64,000 bases of DNA from contig NZ_AP023239.1 of NCBI RefSeq assembly GCF_013393385.1, positions 2,914,001 through 2,978,000 of the forward strand, in the 5' to 3' direction. Below the pieces are notes generated by a model. The model saw only the letters and a list, made by a program, of their open reading frames with translations, searched no databases and was not told the DNA's origin. A program made the translations under genes and the position numbers. Shown piece after piece: positions 1 through 8,667 of the stretch; the first letter of the stretch is position 1; every line of letters starts with the position of its first letter. Origin of the DNA: Paenibacillus sp. URB8-2. GTDB lineage: Bacteria > Bacillota > Bacilli > Paenibacillales > Paenibacillaceae.

Positions 1-185
1 ATACCGAAATTCATGATATCTTCCGCGGCAATCGCTCGCTGAACGCCTCGCGCTATGAATCGTCGGTAGGTCCAACCAATCCGGACATTATTCCGGACGA
101 CTCAAGAGTAGGCAACACGATGGGCAACAGAGGGTCGATGAACACCGATACCGACCCGGATCTCTATAACCGGAACAAGTTCTAA
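1..185 (+). CDS. C-terminal end of a hypothetical protein (partial)
   Basis: An open frame runs from the left edge (first complete codon at base 3) to a TAA at 183-185, giving 60 residues of a protein whose start lies outside the window. The visible part is polar and rich in Asn, Asp, Arg and Ser, with no membrane segment and no motif I recognise. It ends in NRNKF. A strong terminator follows, which supports this being the real end of a transcription unit. I do not recognise the family. Confidence 0.6.
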   Translation, partial: TEIHDIFRGNRSLNASRYESSVGPTNPDIIPDDSRVGNTMGNRGSMNTDTDPDLYNRNKF

Positions 186-217
186 CATAAACACATTATA
201 AACATCATTAAAAAACA

Positions 218-259
218 AACCGCATTTCCCTTCAACAAATATGGGGAATGCGGTTTTTT
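218..259 (+). terminator. Rho-independent terminator after the partial first gene
   Basis: A 14-base stem (AACCGCATTTCCC pairing with GGGGAATGCGGTT, one wobble) with a loop of about 12 bases is followed by a run of six T. It lies 32 bases after the stop codon of the first gene. Confidence 0.85.
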
Positions 260-581
260 GCGTCTGTACACCTTACGGCAGCAGTCCAACAAACCAATCG
301 TTCCGAATTGAATGGTATATATTAACATTTCGCAGTTCGGCAACAAACCTATTAATACCATTCCCACTATAGACAATATTACAACATATGAAAAATTCAT
401 AATAGTAAACTCAAAAACCCTCTCCCCCCTCACACCATATCCATAAACTCAATCTAAATCTCTCCCGCATCAATAACTCCAGAAAAAGGAGAGGCGAATC
501 CGCAAAATCATATTGTGAAATTTGAGAAACAGTGATTATATAGAGGTAACGTATCCCGCATTTTGATAAGGGAGGTCTTTC
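260..581. other. Intergenic region upstream of the RTP-like gene
   Basis: AT-rich DNA between the terminator and the RTP-like gene. I see no convincing coding frame on either strand. It should hold the promoter of the downstream gene; an AGGGAGGT ribosome binding site lies just before its ATG. No site resembling the Bacillus subtilis Ter core (CTATGTAC) is visible. Confidence 0.4.
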
Positions 582-941
582 ATGGCTTTTATGATTGCTC
601 AACGGGCGTTTATTAAGCTGTATCTCATTACCATGGTGGAGCAACATCACGGCTATGGCTATCAAATGCTTGAAGATTTGCGCAGGGATTTTAAAAGTCA
701 CGGATACAACCCTCCGCAGAGCGAAATTTACCGCGCTCTCCACGAATTGGTTCAGCAAGGGATTCTATACCGCACGAAGCAATTAAAGGGGAATGATCCC
801 AGGGTGGATTTTCAGGAAATCGTTCTTTACCATTTCACGTCGGACGGAGCCGAGAAGGCAAAGCTCTACAAGAAGCAGGTGAAGACGGATCTTGACCGTT
901 GTTTGGGAATATTAAACAAAGCGGTGGCCGACAACTATTAG
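582..941 (+). CDS. rtp: Replication termination protein (RTP)-like winged-helix DNA-binding protein
   Basis: This 119-residue protein resembles B. subtilis Rtp (122 residues) over nearly its whole length. Shared features are an N-terminal QRAFIKLYLITM helix, a winged helix around EIYRALHELVQQGIL, a beta-wing reading EIVLYHF, and a C-terminal helix AKLYKKQVKTDLDRC. In Rtp that last helix forms the antiparallel coiled-coil dimer. In B. subtilis, Rtp dimers bind asymmetric Ter sites and stop replication forks in one direction; the fold is related to PadR regulators. The start is set by the AGGGAGGT site a few bases upstream. The comparison is from memory of the Rtp sequence. Whether this homologue arrests forks or acts as an ordinary transcription factor cannot be told from sequence, and no Ter-like site is visible next to it. 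Confidence 0.75.
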   Translation: MAFMIAQRAFIKLYLITMVEQHHGYGYQMLEDLRRDFKSHGYNPPQSEIYRALHELVQQGILYRTKQLKGNDPRVDFQEIVLYHFTSDGAEKAKLYKKQVKTDLDRCLGILNKAVADNY

Positions 942-992
942 AAGAACCGGGATGTTCTGCACCCGAATGCGAGACGGCCAAGAATGGACGCC

Positions 993-1036
993 AAAAACCC
1001 CCGGCTGCGGATATCATGTGTCCGCAGCCGGGGGAG
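993..1036 (-). terminator. Rho-independent terminator of the YteA-like gene
   Basis: A perfect GC-rich stem (CCCCGGCTGCGGA with its complement, 9-base loop) followed on the minus strand by a T run. It sits just beyond the minus-strand stop of the YteA-like gene and could also terminate the convergent RTP-like gene. Confidence 0.85.
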
Positions 1037-1048
1037 AGGTAAGGCATC

Positions 1049-1615
1049 CTACATATCGTCATAATCCGAAACATTGCGTTTGGCTGCCATCGCCGGGGTA
1101 TTGGAGGTTCCATAATCCTCTACGCTATCCCAGGCCTGCGCATCGTCGAACCGGCCGGTGTGCTTTTGCCTTCCTTCTCCCGCTCCGGAAGGCGGCCGGG
1201 TCATGGCCTGCTCCTCGACCGGACGGTCGCCGGAAATCTCTTTTCGCGGAGTATGTTCCACGCTGTACGCGGTGAAGGGAATCGCCTCCAGCCGTTCGTA
1301 AGGAATTTCTTCGCCGCTGACGACGCATAGGCCGTAGGTGCCGTCCTCCATCCGCTGAAGGGCCTGATCGATTTCCTCTAATTCGTCTTCCAGAGAATCG
1401 TTAATCGCCAGGTCGCGGCTCCGTTCGAAGGTTTCGGTTCCCACGTCGGCAGGATGATTGTCCACTGACGACAGTTCGCCGGTTGATATACGCAGCGAAT
1501 CGCCGAGCAGGCTGTTTTCTTCGTTATTTTGAGCGAAATGCTCTTGCAGCTCCCGTCTGCGATCCAGCAGAAGCTTTTTCAGATGGGCAAGCTGGGTATC
1601 CGATAAATGACTCAT
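1049..1615 (-). CDS. TraR/DksA-type zinc-finger family protein, YteA-like
   Basis: A 188-residue protein with the organisation of the YteA sporulation-associated branch of the TraR/DksA family: a long N-terminal helical hairpin (about residues 1-90, acidic, charged) followed by the finger region YGLCVVSGEEIPYERL and IPFTAYSVEH. The canonical C4 finger is degenerate. Only one Cys is visible (in YGLC) where DksA has four, so zinc binding is doubtful. The C-terminal tail after about residue 130 is low-complexity and polar. AAGGGAG precedes the ATG on the minus strand. In Bacilli the family is associated with sporulation genes, but a biochemical role is not established here. Confidence 0.8.
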   Translation of the reverse strand: MSHLSDTQLAHLKKLLLDRRRELQEHFAQNNEENSLLGDSLRISTGELSSVDNHPADVGTETFERSRDLAINDSLEDELEEIDQALQRMEDGTYGLCVVSGEEIPYERLEAIPFTAYSVEHTPRKEISGDRPVEEQAMTRPPSGAGEGRQKHTGRFDDAQAWDSVEDYGTSNTPAMAAKRNVSDYDDM

Positions 1616-1786
1616 ATAGAAACTCCCTTTCTGAACGTAATAAAACCCTGGGTGTAATTCTTCCTTACCCTAATAAGCGAGGATGCAATCACCCTTCCCC
1701 CCGGGGCGTTGGTATTTTCAGCTTCTCTTCACCCTGATATAATGGGAAAGCCGGAAGAGAGCAGTCCACATTTGGAGGTATGGAAG

Positions 1787-2161
1787 ATGGATGAACATAT
1801 GAAGCGGAGACTGGACAAACAGAGAAAATTGTTCAGTCAGCTTGGGATCACGCTGGACGCGCTTACCATTCATGAGAAAGAATTCGGCATGAAATTACGC
1901 GGATACGATCCGGAGGAAGTAGATACTTTTTTGGATAGCGTCATCAAGGATTACGAGCGGTTCTATGCAACCATCGCCGACTTGATGGACAAATGGCAGG
2001 AGCAGCAGATTGCCCTGCGTGAATTGAAAGCGGAAAGCAAGCAGGCGCCGCCCCCCGTTATCCGCGGAATCGATCCGAAAGAGATCGAGGAGACGATATT
2101 GAGGCTTGAGTCAGGCGTCCGTCAGCTCAAGGAACGAGTTCAGCGAACTGAGATTATTTAG
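1787..2161 (+). CDS. DivIVA/GpsB-like cell-division domain protein
   Basis: A 124-residue protein starting at the ATG at 1787, placed 8 bases after GGAGG; an upstream in-frame ATG at 1709 has no binding site. Residues about 20-60 hold the DivIVA/GpsB lipid-binding signature (KEFGMKLRGYDPEEVDTFLD, then VIKDYERFY), followed by a coiled coil. The C-terminal half ends in a second helical segment (EIEETILRLESGVRQLKERV). GpsB of Bacillus is shorter (98 residues) and coordinates peptidoglycan enzymes at the division site; DivIVA is longer and marks poles. This protein is intermediate, so either role is possible. Confidence 0.8.
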   Translation: MDEHMKRRLDKQRKLFSQLGITLDALTIHEKEFGMKLRGYDPEEVDTFLDSVIKDYERFYATIADLMDKWQEQQIALRELKAESKQAPPPVIRGIDPKEIEETILRLESGVRQLKERVQRTEII

Positions 2162-2231
2162 CCTCCGGGAAATGGGTATGCAAAAATAAACGGCGAATCC
2201 GCCGGATGCCGGGACGGAGGTTGTATTTTTT

Positions 2232-4937
2232 GTGGATAAAAATGTATGGAATTTGAAAGTCCGTGGAAAAATTGCACTGGGCTACAGTATGATCCTATTG
2301 GTGCTCGGCCTCTTTCTGATCATCGTTCAGGGCCGGATATCCGAGCTTGAACAGGAAACGATTATGCTGAGCGGACATGATATGCAGGTGAACGAGCTTA
2401 CTTTTCAAATTGAGAAGAATGTACTGGATATGGAGACCGGTCAACGCGGCTATGCGATCACCGGCGACGAATCGTATCTTGCCCCTTACTACGACGGGCT
2501 GGAGAAATGGAGAATCCACTATACCAAACTGAACGAAATGATCTCGGGTAATCCAAGCCAGCTTGACAATTTGAAAAATATCAGAGTCAATATCGAAACG
2601 TGGATCGTCAAATCGGGACAATATGTCGTTGACCTCAAACAGGCAGGACGCGATGCCGAGGTTAACGCCTATTTCCATGCGGACACCGGTAAATCGATTG
2701 TCGAGCAAATCCGTAAACAGTCGCAGTATTTCCGCGAGATTGAAAAAGGGACTACTGCAAAGCGGGTGACCGATCTTAAAGATCGCAATCGCCAGCTGAT
2801 TGTAACGATGTACGTTTTGTGGAGTATGGTTGCGCTGGTCGCCATTGCCGCTTCCATTCTGATTTCTGGAGGGATCGTCAAGACGCTGAAGAACGTGATT
2901 GACGCGATCAACCATATCGCCGATGGAGATAGCAAGGCAAGACGAATCGAAGTGAACACCAAAGACGAGATCTACGATCTCGCCATTGCGACAAACCGTC
3001 TTCTGGAGAATGTGGAAAGAGAGCAGCGGATCAGCGATCAGGTAACCCGTATGTCTCTCAAACTTCAGGAAAAAACGGCTCCTGCCGATTTAAGCGATAC
3101 TTTCCTGAGCAAGCTGTCCACAATGCTGGAAATACAATATGGTGCGGTGTATATTGCTCAAGGCAATTATGGCGACTCTCTGGTGCGTGTTAGCTCCTAC
3201 GCGGGCGGGGAAGAGGATACGCACCTCGGTAGAGAAAAAGTCATGCTGGGAGAAGGCCTGGTCGGTCAATGCGCACTGGATCAGAATCTCTTGAAGCTTG
3301 AAGAACTTCCCGTCGACTATATTAACATCAGCTCGGGTCTTGGAAGAACCCCGCCGAGGCAGGCGGTGATCGCGCCGGCTATATTTGAGAATAGAACGGT
3401 TGCGGTGGTGGAGGTTGCTTCGCTCATGAGATGGACTCCGGAACATTTCACTCTGCTGAAGCAGATGCTCGATCTGTTCGCCGTCTCGGTGAATTCAGTC
3501 ATGACTCGCATGCAGATCGAACAGCTCTATTCGGAATCCCAGACCATGAACGAGGAGCTGCAGACTCAGTCCGAAGAACTCCAAGTTCAGACCCACGAAC
3601 TGATTAACGTTAACAGCAAGCTGGAAACGCAAAAGGAGTTTGCGGAGAATACGGCATCGGAACTGGAGAAAATGAACGAGGAGCTTGAAAGAAGTTCCCG
3701 CTACAAATCCGAGTTTCTGGCAAATATGTCGCATGAGCTGCGGACTCCGCTTAACAGCATGCTGCTGCTGTCTCAGATTTTGTCCGAAAATCAAGGAGGC
3801 AATTTAACGGAGGAGCAGCAAACATACGCATCGGTCATTCATTCCTCGGGAAGCGATTTGCTGGCGATTATCAACGATATTCTGGACTTATCCAAGGTCG
3901 AGGCAGGTAAAATGCAAATCGAAACGAGCGCGGTCAATCTTACGGAATTCCATTCCCTGTTTGACGGGTACTTCGGCATGACGGCTGGATCCAAAAAACT
4001 TGAGTTCAGCGTCGTCCTGAAGGATAGAGTGCCCGATATCTTCTACACGGATGAGCTTCGGCTGCATCAAATCCTGCGAAATTTGCTGTCTAATGCCTTT
4101 AAATTTACGGAAAAGGGCGGCGTAAAGCTGGAAGTCTCCAAGCTCGACACCTTCTCAGCTCCAGGATACCATCCCGATGGACCCATGCTGGCTTTCTCCG
4201 TAATCGACAGCGGCATCGGAATTTCTCCTGATAAACGAAATCTTATATTCGAAGCTTTCCAACAGGCGGATGGATCGACGGCGCGCAAGTTTGGCGGCAC
4301 GGGACTCGGATTGTCCATTTCGCAGCAGCTTGCGAAGCTCCTCGGAGGATATCTTACGCTCAAGAGCAAGCCGAATGAGGGAAGCATCTTCACGCTGTAT
4401 CTTCCTTGCAGGAATGAACCATGGGAGCCGCAGGGCCAAATATTCGAGTCCGAGGCGGCGGCGACGGTTGAAAGCGGGACTTTTGCAAAAGGCAGTGTCG
4501 AGGAAATGCGCACCGACAATAGCTTTTATTCAGCGGATTATGGATGTTTGACCGGCAAAACCGTGCTTGTCGTCGATGACGACTCCCGTAATATTTTCGC
4601 GCTGACCCAAACGCTGCAGAAGTATGATATGAAGGTGCTAACGGCGCAGAACGGATTTGAGTGCCTCCAGATCGTCAGAGAACATCCCGAAATCGGAATT
4701 GTTCTTCTCGATATTATGATGCCGGTCTTGGACGGCTACGACACGTTATCCATTCTTCGTGAAGAGCTGCTGCTTAGCGAGCTTCCGATAATAGCCGTAT
4801 CCGCGAAGACAATGAAGGAAGACAGAGAGAAGTGCCTTGCCGCTGGTGCGACGGATTTTATCAAAAAGCCTGTGAACATCAAGGAGCTCCTTCAACTGAT
4901 GTGCCATCATCTAAGAAAAAAGAGTGATTGGCGGTAA
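2232..4937 (+). CDS. Membrane hybrid sensor histidine kinase (CHASE3-HAMP-GAF-HisKA-HATPase-REC)
   Basis: A 901-residue protein starting at a GTG with GGAGG 11 bases upstream. Order of parts: transmembrane helix about 14-34, extracellular CHASE3-like helical domain about 40-185 (with the typical ETGQRGYAITGD), second membrane helix about 190-212, HAMP linker about 213-265, GAF domain about 280-420, coiled coil about 425-495, HisKA with SHELRTPLN (phospho-accepting His501), HATPase with N, G1 and G2 boxes (LLSNAFKFT, DSGIGI, GGTGLGLSI), and a C-terminal receiver with Asp827 in LLDIMMPVLDGYD and conserved Lys in FIKKPV. It most likely autophosphorylates and passes phosphate to its own receiver. 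No HPt domain and no separate response regulator gene are adjacent, so the output is unknown. Confidence 0.93.
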   Translation: MDKNVWNLKVRGKIALGYSMILLVLGLFLIIVQGRISELEQETIMLSGHDMQVNELTFQIEKNVLDMETGQRGYAITGDESYLAPYYDGLEKWRIHYTKLNEMISGNPSQLDNLKNIRVNIETWIVKSGQYVVDLKQAGRDAEVNAYFHADTGKSIVEQIRKQSQYFREIEKGTTAKRVTDLKDRNRQLIVTMYVLWSMVALVAIAASILISGGIVKTLKNVIDAINHIADGDSKARRIEVNTKDEIYDLAIATNRLLENVEREQRISDQVTRMSLKLQEKTAPADLSDTFLSKLSTMLEIQYGAVYIAQGNYGDSLVRVSSYAGGEEDTHLGREKVMLGEGLVGQCALDQNLLKLEELPVDYINISSGLGRTPPRQAVIAPAIFENRTVAVVEVASLMRWTPEHFTLLKQMLDLFAVSVNSVMTRMQIEQLYSESQTMNEELQTQSEELQVQTHELINVNSKLETQKEFAENTASELEKMNEELERSSRYKSEFLANMSHELRTPLNSMLLLSQILSENQGGNLTEEQQTYASVIHSSGSDLLAIINDILDLSKVEAGKMQIETSAVNLTEFHSLFDGYFGMTAGSKKLEFSVVLKDRVPDIFYTDELRLHQILRNLLSNAFKFTEKGGVKLEVSKLDTFSAPGYHPDGPMLAFSVIDSGIGISPDKRNLIFEAFQQADGSTARKFGGTGLGLSISQQLAKLLGGYLTLKSKPNEGSIFTLYLPCRNEPWEPQGQIFESEAAATVESGTFAKGSVEEMRTDNSFYSADYGCLTGKTVLVVDDDSRNIFALTQTLQKYDMKVLTAQNGFECLQIVREHPEIGIVLLDIMMPVLDGYDTLSILREELLLSELPIIAVSAKTMKEDREKCLAAGATDFIKKPVNIKELLQLMCHHLRKKSDWR

Positions 4938-4985
4938 CATAACCAGTCAGTAACACAGCCGGATATTCGGCAACCGGAACCCCCG

Positions 4986-5037
4986 GCCCGCGAACAGTCG
5001 CGCTCCTAATGGAAGCAGCGATTGCCGCGGGCTTTTT
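4986..5037 (+). terminator. Terminator after the hybrid kinase
   Basis: The arms GCCCGCG and CGCGGGC enclose an imperfect inner stem and are followed by a run of five T. Located about 50 bases after the kinase stop codon. Confidence 0.7.
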
Positions 5038-5261
5038 CATATGGAACGATTCCAGGACCGGCTAATGGATACTCGTATATGAGCGGTTGAGGTCAAGTAT
5101 TAATTCCGGCAGCCAATCGGCAAGTGAAAGAAATGTGAATCCCTCCGACTGAGCTTTATCCGTATCCATATGCCAAGACTGCCCGATGCCAAATGGAGAC
5201 ATATGCTGTCACTATTTCTGGTATACTTTGGGTTATGATCACGCTGAGGGAGGAATTTGAG

Positions 5262-5789
5262 ATGGTTGAACCGCATACTGCTTTAATTCTGATTGACGTA
5301 CAGGAGGCGATGTTTTCGTATCCGGGGATGAAGCTGCATGACGAAGAAGGCGTGATGGAACGAATCGTATCGCTGCTTGGCAGGGCACGCCAGAGCAATA
5401 CGCCGGTAATTTTTATTCAGCATTCCGAGGACGAAGAATACACCAAGGGATTGCCCACATGGCAGATCAGCTCCCGAGTCGCGCCGCTGCCCGGAGAAAA
5501 GATCATTGAGAAGCCGACGTGGGATGCCTTTCATCTTACCGGACTAAGAGAAGAGTTGGAGCGCGCAGGAATCACCAATCTAGTCTTCGCAGGCATGCAA
5601 AGCGAGTTCTGCGTCGATTCGACATGCCGCCGGGCGTTCAGCCTCGGCTACTCATCCGTTCTGGTCGAAGATGCCCACAGCACATTTGACAACGGACGAC
5701 TTACCGGCGAAGAAATTGTTCGCCATCATAACGGAGTGCTTGGTGGACGGTTCGTCACGCTGAAGCCGGCAAGCGAGATAATCTTCTAA
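5262..5789 (+). CDS. Isochorismatase-family cysteine hydrolase
   Basis: A 175-residue protein starting at the ATG at 5262, eight bases after GGGAGGA. An upstream in-frame ATG (5193) is rejected because an extended -10 (TGGTATACT near 5219-5227) lies between it and the gene. The catalytic triad of the family is visible: Asp12 in LILIDVQ, Lys84 in IIEKPTWDAF and Cys117 in SEFCVDST, with the usual cis-peptide region before the Cys. Members hydrolyse isochorismate, nicotinamide, N-carbamoyl amides and similar substrates. The short single-domain form gives no substrate. The VanW-type gene follows with no gap, so the two are probably cotranscribed. Confidence 0.88.
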   Translation: MVEPHTALILIDVQEAMFSYPGMKLHDEEGVMERIVSLLGRARQSNTPVIFIQHSEDEEYTKGLPTWQISSRVAPLPGEKIIEKPTWDAFHLTGLREELERAGITNLVFAGMQSEFCVDSTCRRAFSLGYSSVLVEDAHSTFDNGRLTGEEIVRHHNGVLGGRFVTLKPASEIIF

Positions 5790-6617
5790 ATGGGCGGGAA
5801 ATACAGGGCTATGCAGCCCAAGAAACGTTCCCGTCTGCGGCTATTTGCGGGTAAACACTATTTTATATGGAAAAGATATTTGAAGTGGGCGACAGGCAAG
5901 GAGTCAATGGCGACTGCTTTCAGCCGGGAATCCTTGCCATGCAAGGTGTTCGAGCACGCAACTCCCTTGCTGCGGAAGCTGCGAAAGGTGGACATGCAGC
6001 TGCAATACAATAAAATTACAAATCTCAAACTTGCTGTCCAAAGGCTTGACGGTTTGATTATTCATCCGGGTGAAACGTTCTCCTATTGGCGGAGAATCGG
6101 AAAGCCTACCAGGCAAAAGGGGTACATGGAGGGAATGGTGCTTTACTACGGGGGATTTAAGTCCGGCGTGGGCGGAGGGCTGTGTCAGCTCTCGAACCTA
6201 ATCTATTGGATGTCGCTTCATTCGCCGCTTACGGTGACGGAACGGCATAGACACAGCTACGATGTTTTTCCGGATGAACAGCGAACCCAGCCCTTTGGCA
6301 GCGGGGCCACCTGTTCCTATAATTATTTGGATCTCCAACTTAGAAATAAGACCAACGCGGACTATCAGCTAAGGCTATGGCTTACCGATACGCATCTTCA
6401 CGGAGAATGGCGCAGCACAGAATCGCCGCTCTATACGTACGAGGTATATGAAAGTGATCATTCGATTTCTTTAGAGCCATGGGGCGGATACCTTCGCCGC
6501 AATAGCATTCGGCGGAGGGTGTTAGCACGGGACGGCAGTGTCGCGTTTGACGAGTCCATTACCGATAACATGGCATTGATGATGTATGCCCCCTTGTTAA
6601 AGGAGAACTCCTTATAG
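5790..6617 (+). CDS. VanW family protein
   Basis: A 275-residue protein whose ATG directly abuts the TAA of the isochorismatase gene, suggesting translational coupling; no strong ribosome binding site is present. The VanW core is clear: GETFSYWRRIG, GGGLCQLSNLIYW, then ERHRHSYDV and the beta-rich C-terminal half. VanW occurs beside vancomycin-resistance genes in some enterococci, but its function is unknown and most homologues in spore-formers are not linked to resistance. No vanA/vanX-type genes are nearby. No signal peptide is seen. Confidence 0.88.
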   Translation: MGGKYRAMQPKKRSRLRLFAGKHYFIWKRYLKWATGKESMATAFSRESLPCKVFEHATPLLRKLRKVDMQLQYNKITNLKLAVQRLDGLIIHPGETFSYWRRIGKPTRQKGYMEGMVLYYGGFKSGVGGGLCQLSNLIYWMSLHSPLTVTERHRHSYDVFPDEQRTQPFGSGATCSYNYLDLQLRNKTNADYQLRLWLTDTHLHGEWRSTESPLYTYEVYESDHSISLEPWGGYLRRNSIRRRVLARDGSVAFDESITDNMALMMYAPLLKENSL

Positions 6618-6757
6618 TTTTTTTCATCCTTTGGATAGATCAGGCTTTCATAGGTCATATTTTTTATAAAAAGGCTGATTTTTTCCGCCGTCTGCGTTAC
6701 ATTAACAAAAGCAGCTTTTTTCTTACATCGACGCATACGGAAAGGAAGACCGAATAA

Positions 6758-7705
6758 ATGAATACCAAAAAACCGCCGGTTCCCGTGGCATTGCTCATGC
6801 TTATCGGGATAATCGCCATCTCGTTCTCCGCCATTTTTATTAAGTGGTCCTCGGCTCCGGCTTCCGTCCAGGCCATGTACCGCCTGCTGTTCACCTCGCT
6901 TCTGATGGCGCCCTTCGTTCGCCCATACAGCGGAGCGCTGTCGGCCCTGCGCCTAAAAGATTGGATGCTGCTGACAGCCTCCGGATTCATGCTGGCGCTG
7001 CATTTTTTGTTGTGGATGGGTTCGCTCGAATTCACATCCGTTGCCAGCTCTACGATGATCATGGCGCTTGAACCCGTTTTTATTATGATTGGGTCTTTTA
7101 TTCTGTTTAGGGAGCGCAGCACAGTTTCTGCGATAGCCGGTCTTGGAGTTGCGATTGTGGGAGTCGTCTTCATCGGTTGGGGAGATATCGGATTGTCATC
7201 GGACAATCTTAAGGGGGATCTGCTGTCCATTTTCGGAACCGCAGCGGTAGCCGTCCACCTCATGATCGGCAAAAAGCTGGTAGCCCGGATGCCTTCCTAC
7301 TTGTACAGCCTGGTTCTCTTCATCATCGCCGGAGTCGTGTTTGCATTGTATAATTTCGGTATGGGCATTGCTTTCTTTGACTATCCGCCAAAAGAATGGG
7401 GCATCTTCGCACTGCTGGCTATCGTGCCGACCGTATTCGGGCACATACTGTTTAATTGGCTTCTCCAATATACGTCTGCGACTACCGTTTCCATGAATAT
7501 TCTCGGAGAACCGGTCGGAGCGAGCATCCTTGCCTATGCGCTGCTTGGCGAGCAGCTGACCGGACTGCAATGGGGAGGCGGTCTGCTGGTGCTCGGCGGT
7601 CTCGGTTGTTATTTGTACATGGGCAGCCGAAACGCAGCGAGAGAAGAAGAGCGGAAGTTCAGCCATCCGCAGGAACCTCAGACACTGCCGGAAAGCGCTT
7701 CTTGA
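6758..7705 (+). CDS. EamA-family (DMT superfamily) transporter
   Basis: A 315-residue membrane protein with about ten hydrophobic helices arranged as two EamA repeats (about residues 8-140 and 155-290). Typical features are IKWSSAPASVQAMYRLLFTS in the first repeat, EPVFIMIGSFILFRE at its end, and GEPVGASILAYALLGEQLT in the second. The C-terminal tail is polar and cytoplasmic. Members export or import metabolites such as amino acids and nucleotides; the substrate is not predictable. A methyltransferase gene follows 59 bases later on the same strand. Confidence 0.9.
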   Translation: MNTKKPPVPVALLMLIGIIAISFSAIFIKWSSAPASVQAMYRLLFTSLLMAPFVRPYSGALSALRLKDWMLLTASGFMLALHFLLWMGSLEFTSVASSTMIMALEPVFIMIGSFILFRERSTVSAIAGLGVAIVGVVFIGWGDIGLSSDNLKGDLLSIFGTAAVAVHLMIGKKLVARMPSYLYSLVLFIIAGVVFALYNFGMGIAFFDYPPKEWGIFALLAIVPTVFGHILFNWLLQYTSATTVSMNILGEPVGASILAYALLGEQLTGLQWGGGLLVLGGLGCYLYMGSRNAAREEERKFSHPQEPQTLPESAS

Positions 7706-7764
7706 GCCGGGAAAGTCCAATCCGATTTGAACATACAACGAACGATGCAAAGGAGCTTTAAATC

Positions 7765-8610
7765 ATGCACGACAGTCCTATGGATGAAAATAAACCCGAT
7801 TCGGCGGTAACCTCCTCCGTCAGCGAAGAGCTGTGGAATGAGGATACGTACAGCGCTTGGATAAGCCGTTTTGGAACGCCCGAAGAAGCCGCGGTCAAGC
7901 TGCGGAATAATCCCGCCGTCAAGCTTCAGCCGCTTCTTGCCCATTTTGGAGAAGTAAGCGGCAAGAAAATCATGAACCTGATGGGATCGAACGGGGTAAA
8001 GGGCGTAGCACTTGCCCTGCTTGGCGCGGAGGTGTCGGTCGCCGACTTCTCGGAAGGCAATGCGCGTTATGCGAGCGAACTGGCGGAAGAGGCGGGAGTC
8101 CGGCTGGATTATGTCGTCTCCGACGTCTTGAATCTGCCACAGGACATTCGTCGTGGAGCATACGATATTGTTTTTGCGGAGCAAGGGATCGTTCATTATT
8201 TTACCGACCTGAAGCCTTTCATGGATATGGCATATTCGCTGTTGACTCCCGGTGGACAGTTTATTTTGCGGGATTTTCATCCGGTGTCGACCAAGCTGAT
8301 CTCATCCAAAGGCTCCACAGCCAAAATCCGCAAGCATAAGGTAAGCGGAGATTACTTCGATACTTCACTTGAGGAGAAGCAGGTGTCCTATGCCAAGTAT
8401 ACGCCGGAAGATGGCGGAAGCGGGGACCATATGGGCGTTGTTTACTGGCGCAAATGGACCCTCGGCGAGATCGTGACCGCAGCTGCTGACAGCGGATTGC
8501 ATATACGGAAGCTAATCGAAGAGCCGAATCTGTCCTCGGAAGTGTTCGACAAGGGCATCCCGAAGACGTTTGTGCTGATCGCGGAGAAGCCCGATGTAGA
8601 AGGTTACTAA
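7765..8610 (+). CDS. Class I SAM-dependent methyltransferase
   Basis: A 281-residue protein with AAAGGAGC before its ATG. The Rossmann-type methyltransferase fold is visible: motif I is modified (KIMNLMGSNGVKGVALALLG in place of the usual E/DxGxGxG), motif II ends in VADFS, motif IV is YDIVFAEQGIVHYF, and motif VI is LLTPGGQFILRDFHP. The C-terminal segment is typical of small-molecule methyltransferases. Substrate unknown. It is probably cotranscribed with the upstream EamA transporter and ends at a terminator. Confidence 0.85.
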   Translation: MHDSPMDENKPDSAVTSSVSEELWNEDTYSAWISRFGTPEEAAVKLRNNPAVKLQPLLAHFGEVSGKKIMNLMGSNGVKGVALALLGAEVSVADFSEGNARYASELAEEAGVRLDYVVSDVLNLPQDIRRGAYDIVFAEQGIVHYFTDLKPFMDMAYSLLTPGGQFILRDFHPVSTKLISSKGSTAKIRKHKVSGDYFDTSLEEKQVSYAKYTPEDGGSGDHMGVVYWRKWTLGEIVTAAADSGLHIRKLIEEPNLSSEVFDKGIPKTFVLIAEKPDVEGY

Positions 8611-8617
8611 GCAAATA

Positions 8618-8652
8618 AGGTGTCAGGCTGCACTTGGCCCGGCACCTTTTTA
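8618..8652 (+). terminator. Terminator after the methyltransferase
   Basis: Stem AGGTGTCAGGC with GCCCGGCACCT (two wobble pairs), loop of about 8 bases, then TTTTTATTT. Confidence 0.75.
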
Positions 8653-8667
8653 TTTACGCTCTTGATA

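Noticed and set aside
411..758. Minus-strand frame of 115 codons over the RTP-like gene
   Set aside because: It is antisense to a clear RTP homologue and has no ribosome binding site or family.
1952..1990. Second DivIVA-like start inside the DivIVA gene
   Set aside because: The reading frame and domain begin at 1787 with a good binding site; no reason for an internal start.
5790..6617. VanW as a vancomycin-resistance marker
   Set aside because: No other van genes are present, and VanW homologues are common in spore-formers without resistance.
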